Assembly: GCA_964035015.1 (NCBI GenBank) | Contig: OZ036017.1 | Span: 5,091,496-5,155,495 of the forward strand | DNA from: Corallium rubrum | Lineage: Eukaryota; Cnidaria; Anthozoa; Scleralcyonacea; Coralliidae | Length of the DNA: 64,000 nucleotides | Direction of reading: 5' to 3' | Shown: piece after piece, positions 1 through 60,757 of the stretch | Layout of the letters: the number at the start of each line of letters is the position of its first letter | Numbering within the stretch: position 1 is the stretch's first letter | The notes under the pieces: model-generated | What the model saw: the letters and a program-made list of their open reading frames with translations, nothing else | What the model was told of the DNA's origin: nothing | Databases searched by the model: none | Position numbers and translations under genes: made by a program

Positions 1-1
1 G

Positions 2-196
2 GCTACCCTAAATGTGGGACAGGGGATAGCCGAAGAAAAGAAAGTGTCCCATCAATGCAATGGCTGCAATCGAGTTTTAGAACAGAATCAGACATTTTGG
101 CGTTGTATGTGTTGCAAACATGTTAACTACTGTGGTGGGAAATGCCAGAGAAATCACTGGCCACAGCATAAAACATTATGTAATGCCATCAAATAG
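2..196 (+). CDS. Gag C-terminal fragment with MYND-type zinc finger
   Basis: The frame is open from the window edge, so the true start is upstream; the GTG at 14 is probably not a real start. Cysteine and histidine spacing (CNGC, CMCC, then YCGGKC, an H and a final C) fits the C6HC pattern of a MYND zinc finger, usually a protein-interaction module in host proteins. Here it takes the place of the CCHC nucleic-acid knuckle expected at the end of a Gypsy Gag. The frame ends at TAG 194-196, and pol continues in the same frame with no further stop. Identity as Gag is inferred from position directly before the protease. Confidence 0.7.
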   Translation, partial: ATLNVGQGIAEEKKVSHQCNGCNRVLEQNQTFWRCMCCKHVNYCGGKCQRNHWPQHKTLCNAIK

Positions 197-217
197 GAAA
201 TTCAAAATAGAAAACAA

Positions 218-3200
218 ATGACGCAAGATACAGACTCTGGTATTTTTGTCAGCCATCTCACACCAAGACAACACAAAAAGCTTGTCAGCCTGGTAGGCAG
301 GAGGTGCTCGATTAAAGGAAAGCTTAACGGGGAAAAGACAGAGATTCTGTGGGACACTGGAGCTCAGGTATCCATTGTTTCAGCAAGCTTCATGAAGGAG
401 AACTTTCCAAACGTTTTGATTAGAGATACGAGCGAACTAGTGGATGGTGATCGTACTGTGACTGCAGCCAATGGTAGCAACATACCGTATAAAGGATGGG
501 TAGAACTAGATTTACAAATCGGAGATTCTGAACACACACTTTCGGTTCCCTTTTTAGTAGCAAACGAGGAGGTGGAACTTCCTTTGGTTGGCTTCAGTGT
601 TATTGAACATTTTATTAAGGACAACAAACTTCAAGGCAGCGAGATGGAAACTGCTTACGTTGGTGTAAATGCTTGTGATGCGACAGCCCTTGTCGATTTT
701 GTGAACAATGTCAATCATGATGAATTGTGTCTTGTAAAGACATGCAAGAAAGATGTGCTTATACCTCGAGGCCAGTCTGTGAAAGTAAGCTGCAGGGTGA
801 ACACTGGTCCACTAGATAAACGAACACCAGTTTTGTTTGAAGCAGATGAGAACAGTCAGTGGCCTTCTGGGATTCAAGTTGTTGACACATTATTGACGGT
901 AAATGTGGGCAAATCTAGTAAAGTGGAAGTGGAGGTAAAGAATACGACCAACCATGACATTAAGTTAAAGAACAGAACAGTACTAGGCCGCCTACAACTT
1001 ATTCAATCAGTTGTTCCTGTAGAGGTGAAATTAAAGACAGATGGATCTGCCGGACAATCATCTCCACAACCAAACGAAGAAAACAACAGCGCGGCAACTC
1101 CCCAGAATAATCGCGAACCAATAAACTTGCCGAACAATTTGAAAGACGTGGATTTAGGTGACTTAAACAGTGAGCAAAGAGAAACTGCTGCGCAGCTGCT
1201 GATCGAACAGGCCGATGCATTCGCCCAAGACGACGATGACATTGGTTGTATCTCTGATCTCCAAATGAACATCCAACTCAACGACACCACACCTGTTCAG
1301 AAGAACTACGTCGCTGTTCCCCGGCCATTGTATCCAGAAGTGAAAGCTTATGTTGAAGATTTATTGAATAAAAATTTTATTCGCAAATCGACATCATCCT
1401 ACAGTTCGCCTGTGGTTTGCGTTAGAAAGAAAGATCAGAGCCTAAGGTTATGTGTGGATTATCGTGAGCTGAACAAGAGAACTCAAGTAGATCGTCATCC
1501 TATTCCTAGGATCCAGGAAACCCTAGACAAACTTGGTGGCAATTCATGGTTTTCGGTACTTGACCAAGGGAAAGCCTACCATCAAGGGTTCCTCAAGGCC
1601 GAAAGCCAGCCTCTCACTGCGTTCATAACACCATGGGGGCTGTACGAGTGGGTGCGCATTCCTTTTGGACTTTGCAACGCACCAGCCTCTTTTCAGCGTT
1701 TCATGGAAATGTGCCTTGGGGATTTACGAGATGAAATATGCGTGCCATATCTGGATGACATTATCGTCTTCAGCACATCCTTCGATGAACACATTGTACA
1801 CCTTCGAAAAGTCCTTCAGCGCCTGAAAGAACATGGTGTCAAGTTGAAACCAAAAAAAGTGTACCATGTTCAAGCGAGAGGTTTTGTTCCTTGGACGAGT
1901 CGTTTCAGAAGAAGGATACAAGTTGGATCCGTCTACAATTACACCCGTACTTCGTCTGAAAGAAACTCCTCCCAAAACCATAAACGAGGTCCGGAAACTA
2001 ATGGGATTTTTGAACTATTATCGTCGATATATCGAGAACTTTTCACGGATTGCCAAACCAATTTACGACCTGGTAAAGTTAGTGGACAAAGATGAAACGA
2101 ACGCCAATCCCAAGAGAAAACGACGCAGCTAGCCACCTCCAAACCAAGAAATTATTTGGACAGCAACTCACCAATCAGCTTTGGAGCAACTTATCGAATG
2201 CCTTGTAAGCATCCCAGTGATGGCATACCCAGAACCCAATAGTCCTTATGTACTGCACACAGATGCATCCGAAAGCGGACTAGGTGCTGTGCTCTACCAA
2301 CAACAAAACGATGTTCTGCGAGTTATTGCTAATGGTTCTCGCACATTAACTCCAGCAGAGAAGAATTACCATCTTCACTCCGGCAAATTGGAATTTCTCG
2401 CTTTGAAGTGGGCAATTTGTGAACAATTTAGGGACTACCTCTACTATGCTCCAAGTTTTCTTGTGTTTACGGATAACAATCCATTGACCTATGTCTTGTC
2501 AACTGCCAAGCTGAACGCCACTGGACTCCGGTGGGTTGGAGAGCTAGCGGATTTCAACTTTACAATACGTTATCGACCAGGAAGAGCAAACGCTGACGCT
2601 GACACGTTATCCCGAACTCCGAATGATATGGACGAGTACATGAGATCGTGTACGGAGGAAACCAGTCAAAACGAGTTACGAACAATCATTCAAACCGTGC
2701 AGCTTCAAGAACAGGGAAAGGTGAACTGGGTATCTTCGTTGACTAACGATCCAAGTATTCTCAGTGCCGACGCATCACGCCCTCTAGAGAACAACAGACC
2801 AACACTCGAATTAAATGACATTCGACAGGCCCAAACCGAAGATAGTGTTATTGGTACAGCGTACTCGTTTATCAAAGCAAACAAACGACCCATCGCAAGT
2901 CAGCGAGCCCGCGAATCAGCCGACACACGCCTGCTTTTCCACGAATGGCAGAAACTATCAATCGACGCACATGGAATCTTACGAAAGAAAAGTGGTCCAC
3001 GCAACCAAATAGTTCTTCCTAGAAAGTATCACCCTATGGTTCTGAAAGAGCTTCACAACAATATGGGTCATCTGGGATCTGATCGGGTTCTACACCTCGT
3101 AAGAGATCGATTTTATTGGCCGCGAATGCAAAGTGATGTGGAACATTACGTTAAGAACCTCTGTCACTGTATGAAACAGAAACCCCAAAGATTAAAAAAC

Positions 3201-4776
3201 AGAGCTCCACTTCAACCAATCATTACCTCGTCGCCATTCGAGTTGGTATCAATAGATTTTGTTCACCTAGAAAAGTCGAGTGGAGGATTCGAGTATATCC
3301 TAGTGATTGTTGATCACTTTACGCGATATGCCCAAGCGTACCCTACCCGCAACAAGGCAGGAAGAACAGTGGCAGAGAAACTGTACAACGATTTCGTGCT
3401 ACGTTTTGGATTTCCCGCCAAATTCCATCACGATCGGGGTGGCGAATTCGAGAACCAACTCCTCCTGAGACTTGAACAGCTATGTGGTGTAAAGCATTCC
3501 CGCACAACACCGTACCACCCACAAGGAAACGGACAGGTGGAACGATTTAATAGAACGCTGCTGGATATGCTTCGAACACTTCCTGACACGAGAAGTCGCA
3601 CTGGAAAGATCACGTAAACAAGGTGGTGCATGCGTATAACTGCACGCGAAACGATTCGACCGGGTATTCGCCATTCTTCCTCCTGTTCGGACGACACCCC
3701 CGGCTACCAATCGACCTTATCTTTAACTCCAGCACATCAACACCTAATAAGAACTATCCACAGTACGTTTCACAATGGAGAAATGCAATGCAAGAAGCAT
3801 ACCAACTAGCAGGACAGAAGATGAATCAGAGAGGTGCTACAGCCAAGAAGTACTACGATCGTTGGGTACGGAGTTCAGTCCTACAGCCTGGTGATCGAGT
3901 TCTGGTGCGAAACCTCAGTGAACGTGGTGGTCTGGAAAGCTTAGATCATACTGGGAAAATGACGTTCACGTCGTGGTTCAACGGAAAGGTCCGCAAAGTC
4001 CAGTTTATGAGGTTAAGTCTGAAACTACAGGAACGAAAAGCCGAATTTTGCACAGAAATTTACTGCTTCCGTGTGACTTCTTGCCAGTTGAACGTCAACA
4101 GACTAATGCTACCTCAACAATTCCACCACAACGACCACGTAACAGACGGAAACAAAGGCTCGTTGTCCCAGTAACGAACAATAACGAAACTTCCACTGAC
4201 GACGAAGAGATGCCTGATGTTGTCACGATCTTCAACCCCAGAGACACGAGAGTGTCTCTAGAGACCGAAATTGTTCCAGAGATCGAAATTGTTCCAGAGA
4301 CTGAGATTGTTCCAGAGAACGTTGGGCATAACGATCAGCTGCAAGACGTATTACCTGTAGCACCTGAAGACAATAACGCCCATGGTGAGCAAGATGGTGC
4401 AAATCAAATTGGTGAAATGGAAGCGCCTCCATTGGTGGAACCAAGAACAAGAAGAGTGAGACAACCACCTGACCGCCTAACGTACTACGGACGTGGCCAA
4501 GTAGGACCAGCAAACCTGTTTCACACGTCGGCAACATCTCCACCAATTCGTTGGTGTCCACCTCACCTGTTTGCGACCAATACACCTTTTCCATTTGTCT
4601 ACCCACCACCCATGTATGGATCGCCCGTCGTTAACACACCTTACCTATTTCCCAACCACAACACCCCGTACCCTAACCACAACTTACCTTATCCACTCAC
4701 CAACCTCCAGCAACCTGTATATGGACAGTCAACGATGCCTCATCAAGCCAACTGGAACTTTAATCCATATTATTAA
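218..4776 (+). pseudogene. pol: Gypsy pol polyprotein (PR-RT-RNaseH-IN), frameshifted
   Basis: From ATG 218: an aspartic protease with WDTGAQVS near 351-374, then RT with the YLDD catalytic box at 1748-1759. The frame shifts by one base at an A-run near 1855-1866, so the RT thumb lies in frame 3. A TAG stands at 2130-2132, between RT and RNase H. RNase H ([13 protein letters not shown], about 2257) and integrase (HH-CC finger near 3052-3175; catalytic Asp, Asp and Glu near 3257, 3434 and 3540) follow in frame 3. Another frameshift lies near 3585-3620 and another near 3940, before the chromodomain-like GPVYEV-type tail. The last part (to 4776) is acidic, then rich in Pro, Tyr and Asn. All domains are recognisable, so decay is recent or partly sequencing error in homopolymers. 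Confidence 0.92.
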
Positions 4777-5146
4777 ATTAACTCTTACTAGTACAATTAT
4801 TATAAACAAAAACAAAAAAAGAAGCTCCATAACTTTTACGCTATACTGTTTAAGATACATGAGTATCTAGAAGCTATCATGCGAGACGAATAGATTTGAT
4901 ACCAATTGGTGATACAAGCTGCAGCGTATTATTCTGGTATTTGATAGAAGAAAAGAGATGATTATAAATTTGATAAGTAGGTTCCTGTCAAAGTTTTTCA
5001 AGTATGATGATCGCGTTCATGAAGAGAATACCTCTAGAATAACTGGGTACCACATGGTACAGTACCTCCAATTTTTTTGAAGAACAGTAGGTTGAGAAGC
5101 CCCAGTTAGTGTCACGGGACGACACTTATTTCAAGAGGGGGAATAT
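4777..5146 (+). other. Gypsy 3' untranslated region and polypurine tract
   Basis: Non-coding stretch between the pol stop and the LTR. A purine run (AAGAGGGGGAA, 5134-5144) sits directly before the LTR and is the expected plus-strand primer. No env-like gene is present. Confidence 0.7.
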
Positions 5147-5464
5147 GTTAGACTGTGATTATAAATGTTAGAGAATAAATAGACCGAAATAATAGTTAAT
5201 TTAACTCAGCGGAAATGTTGCGTAAGGCTCATCATGATTGACAGTCGAAACCAGAGCACATGGTTTTTAACTCAACTAATAGGTCTAGTGTTTCAGAAGT
5301 CAGATCAGTGTCGAGATCGACACACGTGTAAATAATAGAAGTGTAAGAACGACGTGTAAATATTTGGGTTAAACTCGGAAAATAAAGTATAAGTTGGAGT
5401 CTACTTTGTCTTTGGTTTACGTTGGTAATCCTGGTATAAAGAACCTGAACGAACAAGAGTAACA
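5147..5464 (+). repeat. 3' LTR of the Gypsy element
   Basis: 318 bp, begins TGTTA and ends TAACA (5-bp terminal inverted repeat) directly after the polypurine tract. It contains AATAAA motifs near 5176 and 5382. BEL integrase sequence resumes at the base after its end. The 5' LTR is outside the window, so LTR divergence cannot be measured. Confidence 0.85.
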
Positions 5465-6394
5465 TATGCATGCAGTCTTACAAGAGCTGTACACCTAGAC
5501 TTAGTGAAACCCTTGGATACCAAAGAGTTCATCTTCAGCCTAAAGAAATTAATAGCGCGACGTGGGTGACCCGACATAATCTTTCAGATAATGCCACCAC
5601 TTTCAAGGCCGCCGCGAAATGGATAAAACAAGTAAGAGAAGACGAAAAGCTCCACAACCTCCTTGAAAACCGTGCTATCGAATGGCGCTTCAACTTGAGT
5701 AGGGCCCCTTGGTGGGGAGGCCAATTCGAACGACTGATAGGACTGTTCAAGAACGCTTTTTACAGGTCTATTGGCAATGGTATCCTGAGCTGGACGGAGC
5801 TAGAAGAAGTGGTGTTAGACATCGAAGTCGCTACAATCGACCCCTTTAGAAGATGACGTACAGTTGCCGGTCCTCACACCAAATTCTATCCTCCACACCA
5901 ACCCGACTCATCTACCCGACTTAGAAGAATGTCATGTAGAAGAGAAAGACCTGAGGAAGAGAGCTAAATTCTTGCTGAAATGTAAACAAGCGATGTGGAA
6001 CAGGTGGACGCGCGAGTATGTCCGAGGTCTTCGCGAGCAGCATCGCCTATCCCGAATAAGAAAAACACCAAATCAACCAAGCATTGCCATCGGAGAGGTC
6101 GTCATCATCAAGGATGATCAAAAACCCAGAAACGTGTGGAAGCTAGCAGTGGTCAACCAACTCATCACGGGGAGAGATGGCACAGTACGAGCAGCCAAAC
6201 TGAAAACTGGTAATGGTTACTTAGAACGAGCTATTCAACACCTTTACCCGCTAGAATTGGCATGTGACAAAGAACAGACCATCCAACTGAACCCGAAGGC
6301 TCCAGAGTTCATGCCAAGACCCAAAAGAGATGCTGCCGCAGCAGCTTCACTTCGAATACAAGAAATTGCCAGCCAAGATCAGAGTGAAGCATAA
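5465..6394 (+). pseudogene. BEL/Pao integrase C-terminal half, interrupted
   Basis: Translations match the end of a BEL/Pao pol: the second integrase Asp in FSDNATTF (about 5583-5600), the APWWGGQFERLIG motif carrying the catalytic Glu (about 5703-5740), and a C-terminal domain with GEVVIIKDD and PRNVWKLA (about 6091-6165). A TGA (near 5565) and a frameshift near 5830-5860 break the frame. The upstream part was displaced by the Gypsy insertion and is left of the window. The second segment, 5864-6394, is open for 176 residues. Confidence 0.88.
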
Positions 6395-6510
6395 ACACTA
6401 CCATTGAACATCAGATTAACTAACTTTTTATTTTGTTAGAAACTTTAGTTGATTAACCCAGTCCAAGAGAGTACAATTATATCTCAACTGAGAATATACA
6501 TGGGGGAGTG
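6395..6510 (+). other. BEL 3' untranslated region and polypurine tract
   Basis: Short AT-rich spacer ending in a purine run (TGGGGGAGTG) that abuts the LTR start at 6511. Confidence 0.6.
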
Positions 6511-6725
6511 TGTCGGGGACTGGGGTCCGATTACATCACCGGAAATTCCGAACATATAAAAAAAGGAGTGCCCTTGTTTGTTTTTGAATGTGAGTGAATG
6601 TGAGAGACCGCGAAGAGAGTGAGAGTGAGACTTGAGACAGCATTATACAATATATTCCAAATAAACTTACAAACTTAGTGACTTGTCTTGGATACATTCT
6701 TTGGGAGGCGAAGAAATTCAGGACA
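6511..6725 (+). repeat. 3' LTR of the left BEL/Pao element
   Basis: 215 bp, starting TGTCGGG and ending GGACA, so TGTC/GACA form short inverted ends. It has a TATA-like ATATAAAAAAAG (about 6556) and AATAAA (about 6660), as expected for U3 promoter and R polyadenylation signals. Confidence 0.78.
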
Positions 6726-7451
6726 AAACTTCTCGCTCAGTTATATCATCATGTTATACATCAAAATGTAGAGAATTGAATAGGCTTGAAGATAAGGTAA
6801 TTTCCAGACAATTGAGGAGTGAAAACTTTAGGTGAAAATCAACATTTAAAATGCCAAGTAGCTATATTTGTAAAATTATGAAATCGATCGATTTCTCTTG
6901 TCTACCTAACCTAACTCAAACAACGTTATCTCCAAAACTAGTTAACAGATCTACTAGAAATTCCACAAGCACGTTGACGAAGGACAATACTACATCATAC
7001 TTAAAGATTTTTTTCATTCATTGTAAGTAAAGTAATATATTACCTCCCCGACTTCGTCTGTCCATATTTTACATATTTACTTTCCTTGTTTACCACCTCT
7101 AACACCAATCCAAACTTGGAGTTATAATAACTCTCTAGCAATTGACCTCCAATAAGGGAGTTGTAACTCTACTTAACTATGAAAATAAGAGTTAAGGAGT
7201 TGTATTACCTCTAAAAATGGAGTTAACATAACTCCACTTTTTTAACTCTACCAAAAAGGGGCAGAAGGGGGGTTAAATTAACTCCTTGAAAATAACAGTG
7301 CACTCAAAGTTAAGTGACTCGTCGGTTAGGGTCACTAGAGCTTTTGCCCGCTTGAGCCGCCATCTTAAATGTCCAATAATGCATGGTCACGTCTCCAGAA
7401 TTGAGTCCGCAATCTATATCTCATATATCTACGATCTCCACGCAAACTTAC
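6726..7451. other. NUP214 intron sequence with clustered AACTCC/GGAGTT motifs
   Basis: No exon recognised. From about 7116 to 7290 the sequence repeats GGAGTTA and TAACTCC in both orientations at irregular spacing, which looks like a decayed palindromic element. The family was not recognised. Confidence 0.4.
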
Positions 7452-57108
<49,657 letters not shown>

Positions 57109-57385
57109 GTTTATATTGAACAATTAGAGACTCTCAGTATACGTACTACAGTAGTTTCTACTTTAGCTGTGGTTCAATCTGTTTCTTTCACAGTTTCACT
57201 TGTAAAAGACGAGAAGAGATCCAGAGCCTGCATTCCTTATGACCACATGCACGTCTCCCTTGTTAGTACTTCATCTTATAGAATATAAGATATAATAGAC
57301 CTTGCGGGATGACGCCATCTTGAATTCGCAATGCATTATGGTCTATCCTGGGTTAATAAGCTCCATTAAAAGGGCGATTGCGTAG
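57109..57385 (-). promoter_or_regulatory. presumed NUP214 5'UTR and promoter region
   Basis: Sequence directly upstream of the NUP214 start codon and before the next MITE (57386). No TATA box or other element can be assigned. The role is inferred from position only. Confidence 0.35.
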
Positions 57386-57628
57386 TGTTGAGACACAATG
57401 CGGTAATTTTTTCTTTATAAATACGTATACTTTCGTGGCAACAATATCTAAATATAATAATTGTCATATTGGTAAAAGCAACAATTCTCGGACGTGTAAA
57501 CAGAGATTCATGACAAATGAATCCTTATACGTACGAGAATTACTGCTTTTACCAATATGACAACGATCATATCTAGACATTGTTGCCATGAAGTGTTCAT
57601 CAAGAAAAAATTACCGCATAGTGCAAAA
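57386..57628. mobile_element. MITE with ~100-bp inverted arms
   Basis: ATGCGGTAATTTTTTCTT at the left, AAGAAAAAATTACCGCAT at the right. Inner pairs ATTGTCATATTGGTAAAAGC with GCTTTTACCAATATGACAA and AATTCTCGGACGTGTAA with TTATACGTACGAGAATT. Confidence 0.85.
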
Positions 57629-57639
57629 ACGTGTTTGCG

Positions 57640-57685
57640 AGCACGCAAACACTATTGTTTGCGAGCACGCAAACACTATATAGCA
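57640..57685. repeat. short direct repeat TTTGCGAGCACGCAAACACTA
   Basis: Two adjacent copies of a 25-bp unit containing the palindrome TTTGCGAGCACGCAAA. Confidence 0.7.
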
Positions 57686-57824
57686 AGTCACTGGTGACGT
57701 CAAGATTAATTATAGTAATTAGAAGGTATACATGTAGCATACGTTATATATACTTCTCAAACTCATTAATAATTCATGAGATGATCAATCAATCAGAAGT
57801 GCTGAATTGCACCACGTGAAGGGA

Positions 57825-57930
57825 CTTGAAATACCAGGGAAGTACTGGGCAGAGGACTTGAAATATTATTTCCAGTCCAAGGACTTGAAATAATATTTCA
57901 AGTCCTTGGACTTGAAATATTACTTCACAC
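57825..57930. repeat. GGACTTGAAATA inverted/direct cluster
   Basis: GGACTTGAAATAATATTTCAAGTCC is a near-perfect palindrome. The half-motif occurs five times. Confidence 0.75.
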
Positions 57931-58017
57931 AATCGGTTATTCATCCATACACTAATTACTAATGCACTAATTCATTTTGGGAATACACTAAATGATTTTG
58001 AGAAGTCATGTAAAGGT

Positions 58018-58143
58018 CTCCAATTCGGACTAGACCGGGTGTTCAAGTACTCGGAATTCGTTCCAGTCCTCGGCTTCGCCACGGACTGGAACGAATTCCT
58101 CGTACTTGAAAACCCGGTCTAGTCCTCATTGTCGGCCTTTACA
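58018..58143. mobile_element. palindromic MITE with ~55-bp arms
   Basis: GGACTAGACCGGGTGTTCAA and GAATTCGTTCCAGTCC on the left are mirrored by GGACTGGAACGAATTC and TTGAAAACCCGGTCTAGTCC. Confidence 0.85.
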
Positions 58144-58217
58144 TATTACATGTAGCATAATTATAAATAATAGCGGAGGGCAACTAGGATTGGGTATTAG
58201 GAAATATGTATTTGTGG

Positions 58218-58345
58218 CATTGGGTCTCTGGGTCTTTGGATCTCCGGGGTTTTGGGGTCTCTGATCATGAGTCGCCGGGTCTCTGCACGGTCTTTGGATC
58301 TTTGGGTCTTTGGGTCTCTGCAGGTCTTTGGGTCTCTGGGTCTAT

Positions 58346-58405
<60 letters not shown>
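58218..58405. repeat. GGGTCTTTGG low-complexity repeat and (TA)n microsatellite
   Basis: Irregular GGGTCTCTGGGTCTTTGG units to 58345, then pure TA to 58405. The TA run ends exactly at the BEL LTR. Confidence 0.9.
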
Positions 58406-58409
<4 letters not shown>

Positions 58410-58760
58410 ACGACGATATCAAGTGTCGTTCCCCAACTTGACGAGCTCCGTAGTACTATACTTCCAAACGCTCTTGAATTGCCACACTGCTAGCAACTTG
58501 TAACCCAAGATAGACGCGACCAATATTTCCTTATATTCTTTATTTATCAAACTATTACAGTGGCGTGTATCTGTCTAAGCAGGGTCCATCATCAAGCCAC
58601 AACCAGGTAGAAATACAATGGATGAGTGAGGTTGAAAAACTATAGTTCGTCCTACTCGCTCGCGAAGGTCTTCTCCCCTAATTTACAGTTTACACCCTTT
58701 TATAATAACATATTATGCTAATTTCCTAAATGTATACTGCATGCTAATTTGGCCACTACA
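58406..58760 (-). repeat. 3' LTR of the right BEL/Pao element
   Basis: Read on minus: starts TGTAGTGGCC (58760), directly after the purine tract AGGGGCCGG, and ends CGTCGTAACA (58406). It holds a TATAAAAGGG-type box (about 58700) and AATAAA (about 58538). It differs from the LTR at 6511, so the two BEL elements belong to different families. Confidence 0.82.
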
Positions 58761-58939
58761 TACCGGCCCCTAATTGTAACCTAAGACAATTAATTCATAA
58801 CTTATTACTGGCCAAATATATAAATATACAAATCCTATTTAAAATCATAATATACTTATTACTAGTCTATATTTTTGTATTTGTTCTTTCTTTAAAATGT
58901 CCATATTAAATACTAAATGTCCCTAACTTATACTAAGAG

Positions 58940-60757
58940 TCAAATTTCAATATCAGCTTCTAATAAAAGGCAAAGCTTTGTTACTGGCCTTTCAAGTATG
59001 GCAGTCATTGTCTTCACTTTAACACTTCGAACCAATCCAACTTTATCAGGAAACACGTCCACAATTCTACCCATTCGCCAACAATTTCGAGGAGCATTCT
59101 GGTCCACAATTAAAACGACGTCTCCAACTTGGAAGTTTCTCTTGGGTTGTAACCATTTCTGGCGCTCTTGAAGAAGAGGAAGGTATTCTCGAATCCAGCG
59201 GTTCCAAAAAATGTCGTCCGCCAGATACTGAACCTGACGCCAGCGACGTCTGGCATAAATATCTTCTTTACTGAATAGCCCCGGTGGTAACGTCGTATTG
59301 GTCTTGAGCAGTAGTAAATGGTTTGGGGTCAACGCTTCTAAATCCTTTGGATCACTTGATACTTTAGTGATAGGCCTGCCATTAATGATCATCTCAACCT
59401 CGCATAAAAGTGTCTGCAAGGATTCGTCATTTAACGGTTGTTCCTTTAACAGGTTACATAAAATCTTGCGTATGGTCCGGATTTGACGTTCCCAAACTCC
59501 ACCGTGGTGCGAGGCTGTAGGAGGATTGAAGTTCCAGTCAATGTTTTTCTGTAACATTGCCTCTCTAATCTTAGACTGATTCCAAAGGTGGATGTAATTC
59601 TTCAGCTCTCGTTCTGTTCCGACCAAATTTGTTCCGTTGTCCGAGCGAATAAATCTCACTTGGCCTCTTCGTGCAATAAACCGACGCAACGCGTTAATAA
59701 ACGAGTCCGTATCCAAAGAGAAAGCAACCTCGATGTGTATTGCACGGATAGCCAAGCAAGTAAACACCACACCGTAGCGCTTAGACAGACTTCTACCCCG
59801 TTTGACTTCAATGGGTCCAAAAAGATCTACACCAACACGTGTGAACGGTGGCTCGTCTGGAGTTAATCGATCTGCTGGTAATTCTGCCATCTTTTGCTCC
59901 CCCATTTTACCACGGTGTCGTTTACACTTTACACATTTTCCAATAACTTCTCTAACAGCAGAATTTCCCTTTATGATCCAGTATCTTTGCTGCAGACTGG
60001 AAAAAACATGATTCGTTCCAGAATGTCCGACTGTTTCATGCTCTTCTTGAATGATACGCTTGGATACGTGGGAAATTCTTGGTAAGATAATAGGATGTTT
60101 TGCATCTTCGGATACGAATGCCCGACTCAGACGCCCTCCGACCTTTAATAAACCATCTTCTAAGCGTGGATCTAATCTGTACAAAGGACTATTTCTCCTT
60201 GCAGCAACTCGTTTTCTGTTTCCAGATGACTTATTTCCTTCTTGAGACGTTTCTAGGTACAGGACTTCGTTCAAAAAGAACTGACGTTGAGTAAAACGTA
60301 AAAGAGCTTCTTCTGATTCTTTCAGATCTTTCAGCGTTAAAACGTTCTCCTGTTGGTCTCCCACTGACTGATGTTGGCTGGTAACGACTTTAGCCATTTC
60401 TCGTGTCTTCGTTTCGCTACGTGATTCCCTACGCAGAGTGCACCGTTGCCAAAGTATTTTCTTAAACTTTAAGATCCATGCAGTACATTTCTTGAGTTTA
60501 TGCCAACTTGAAAAGTACGTTATAAACTTGTTGACTGTAACGATAGACTCATCAAGCAACACAGCATTCAAGGTGACCTCTGCTTTCACTTCTGGATCAT
60601 CTTTTGGAATCGTTTGACAGTTCAGTGGCTCGGTGGGCCATTCTCCTACTGGTTTCCAGAGAAATTCTGGTCCATTTAGCCATCTCTCCCTCTCCTTGCA
60701 AGATTGCATCCATTTTCCTCGCGAAGCATCATCAGCCGGGTTCAGCTGGGTGGGCAC
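58940..60757 (-). pseudogene. pol: BEL/Pao pol, integrase part
   Basis: 605 codons in one frame. It starts in the RNase H tail (PTQLNPADDASRG), then the H2C2 finger (HETVGHSGTNHVFSSLQQRY with KCVKCKRHRG), the integrase core (RVGVDLFGPIEVKRG; FIRSDNGTNL; ASHHGGVWERQIRTIRK carrying the catalytic Asp, Asp and Glu) and a C-terminal region with GDVVLIVDQNAPRNCWRMGR. The ATG at 60757 is not the natural start: this frame continues the 60732-63182 frame after a one-base shift near 60750. Confidence 0.9.

Larger units (their letters stand above)
1..5464 (+). mobile_element. Gypsy-type LTR retrotransposon, 5' end outside the window
   Basis: Domain order is Gag tail, aspartic protease, reverse transcriptase, RNase H, integrase, C-terminal tail, 3' LTR. 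This is the Ty3/Gypsy order, and the RT and integrase motifs belong to that family. The 5' LTR and most of gag lie left of the window. Three frameshifts and an internal stop show that this copy cannot make an intact polyprotein. It lies inside an older BEL/Pao element, whose integrase resumes directly after the LTR at 5465. Confidence 0.92.

Noticed and set aside
4232-4609. Antisense ORFs across the retroelements (also 364-627, 999-1290, 3428-3710, 62815-63407)
   Set aside because: Each is the shadow of a recognised pol or gag frame on the other strand, with no independent similarity.
5147-6725. The Gypsy LTR (5147) and BEL LTR (6511) as a pair from one element
   Set aside because: Different lengths (318 and 215 bp) and different sequence, and each follows its own purine tract and integrase type.
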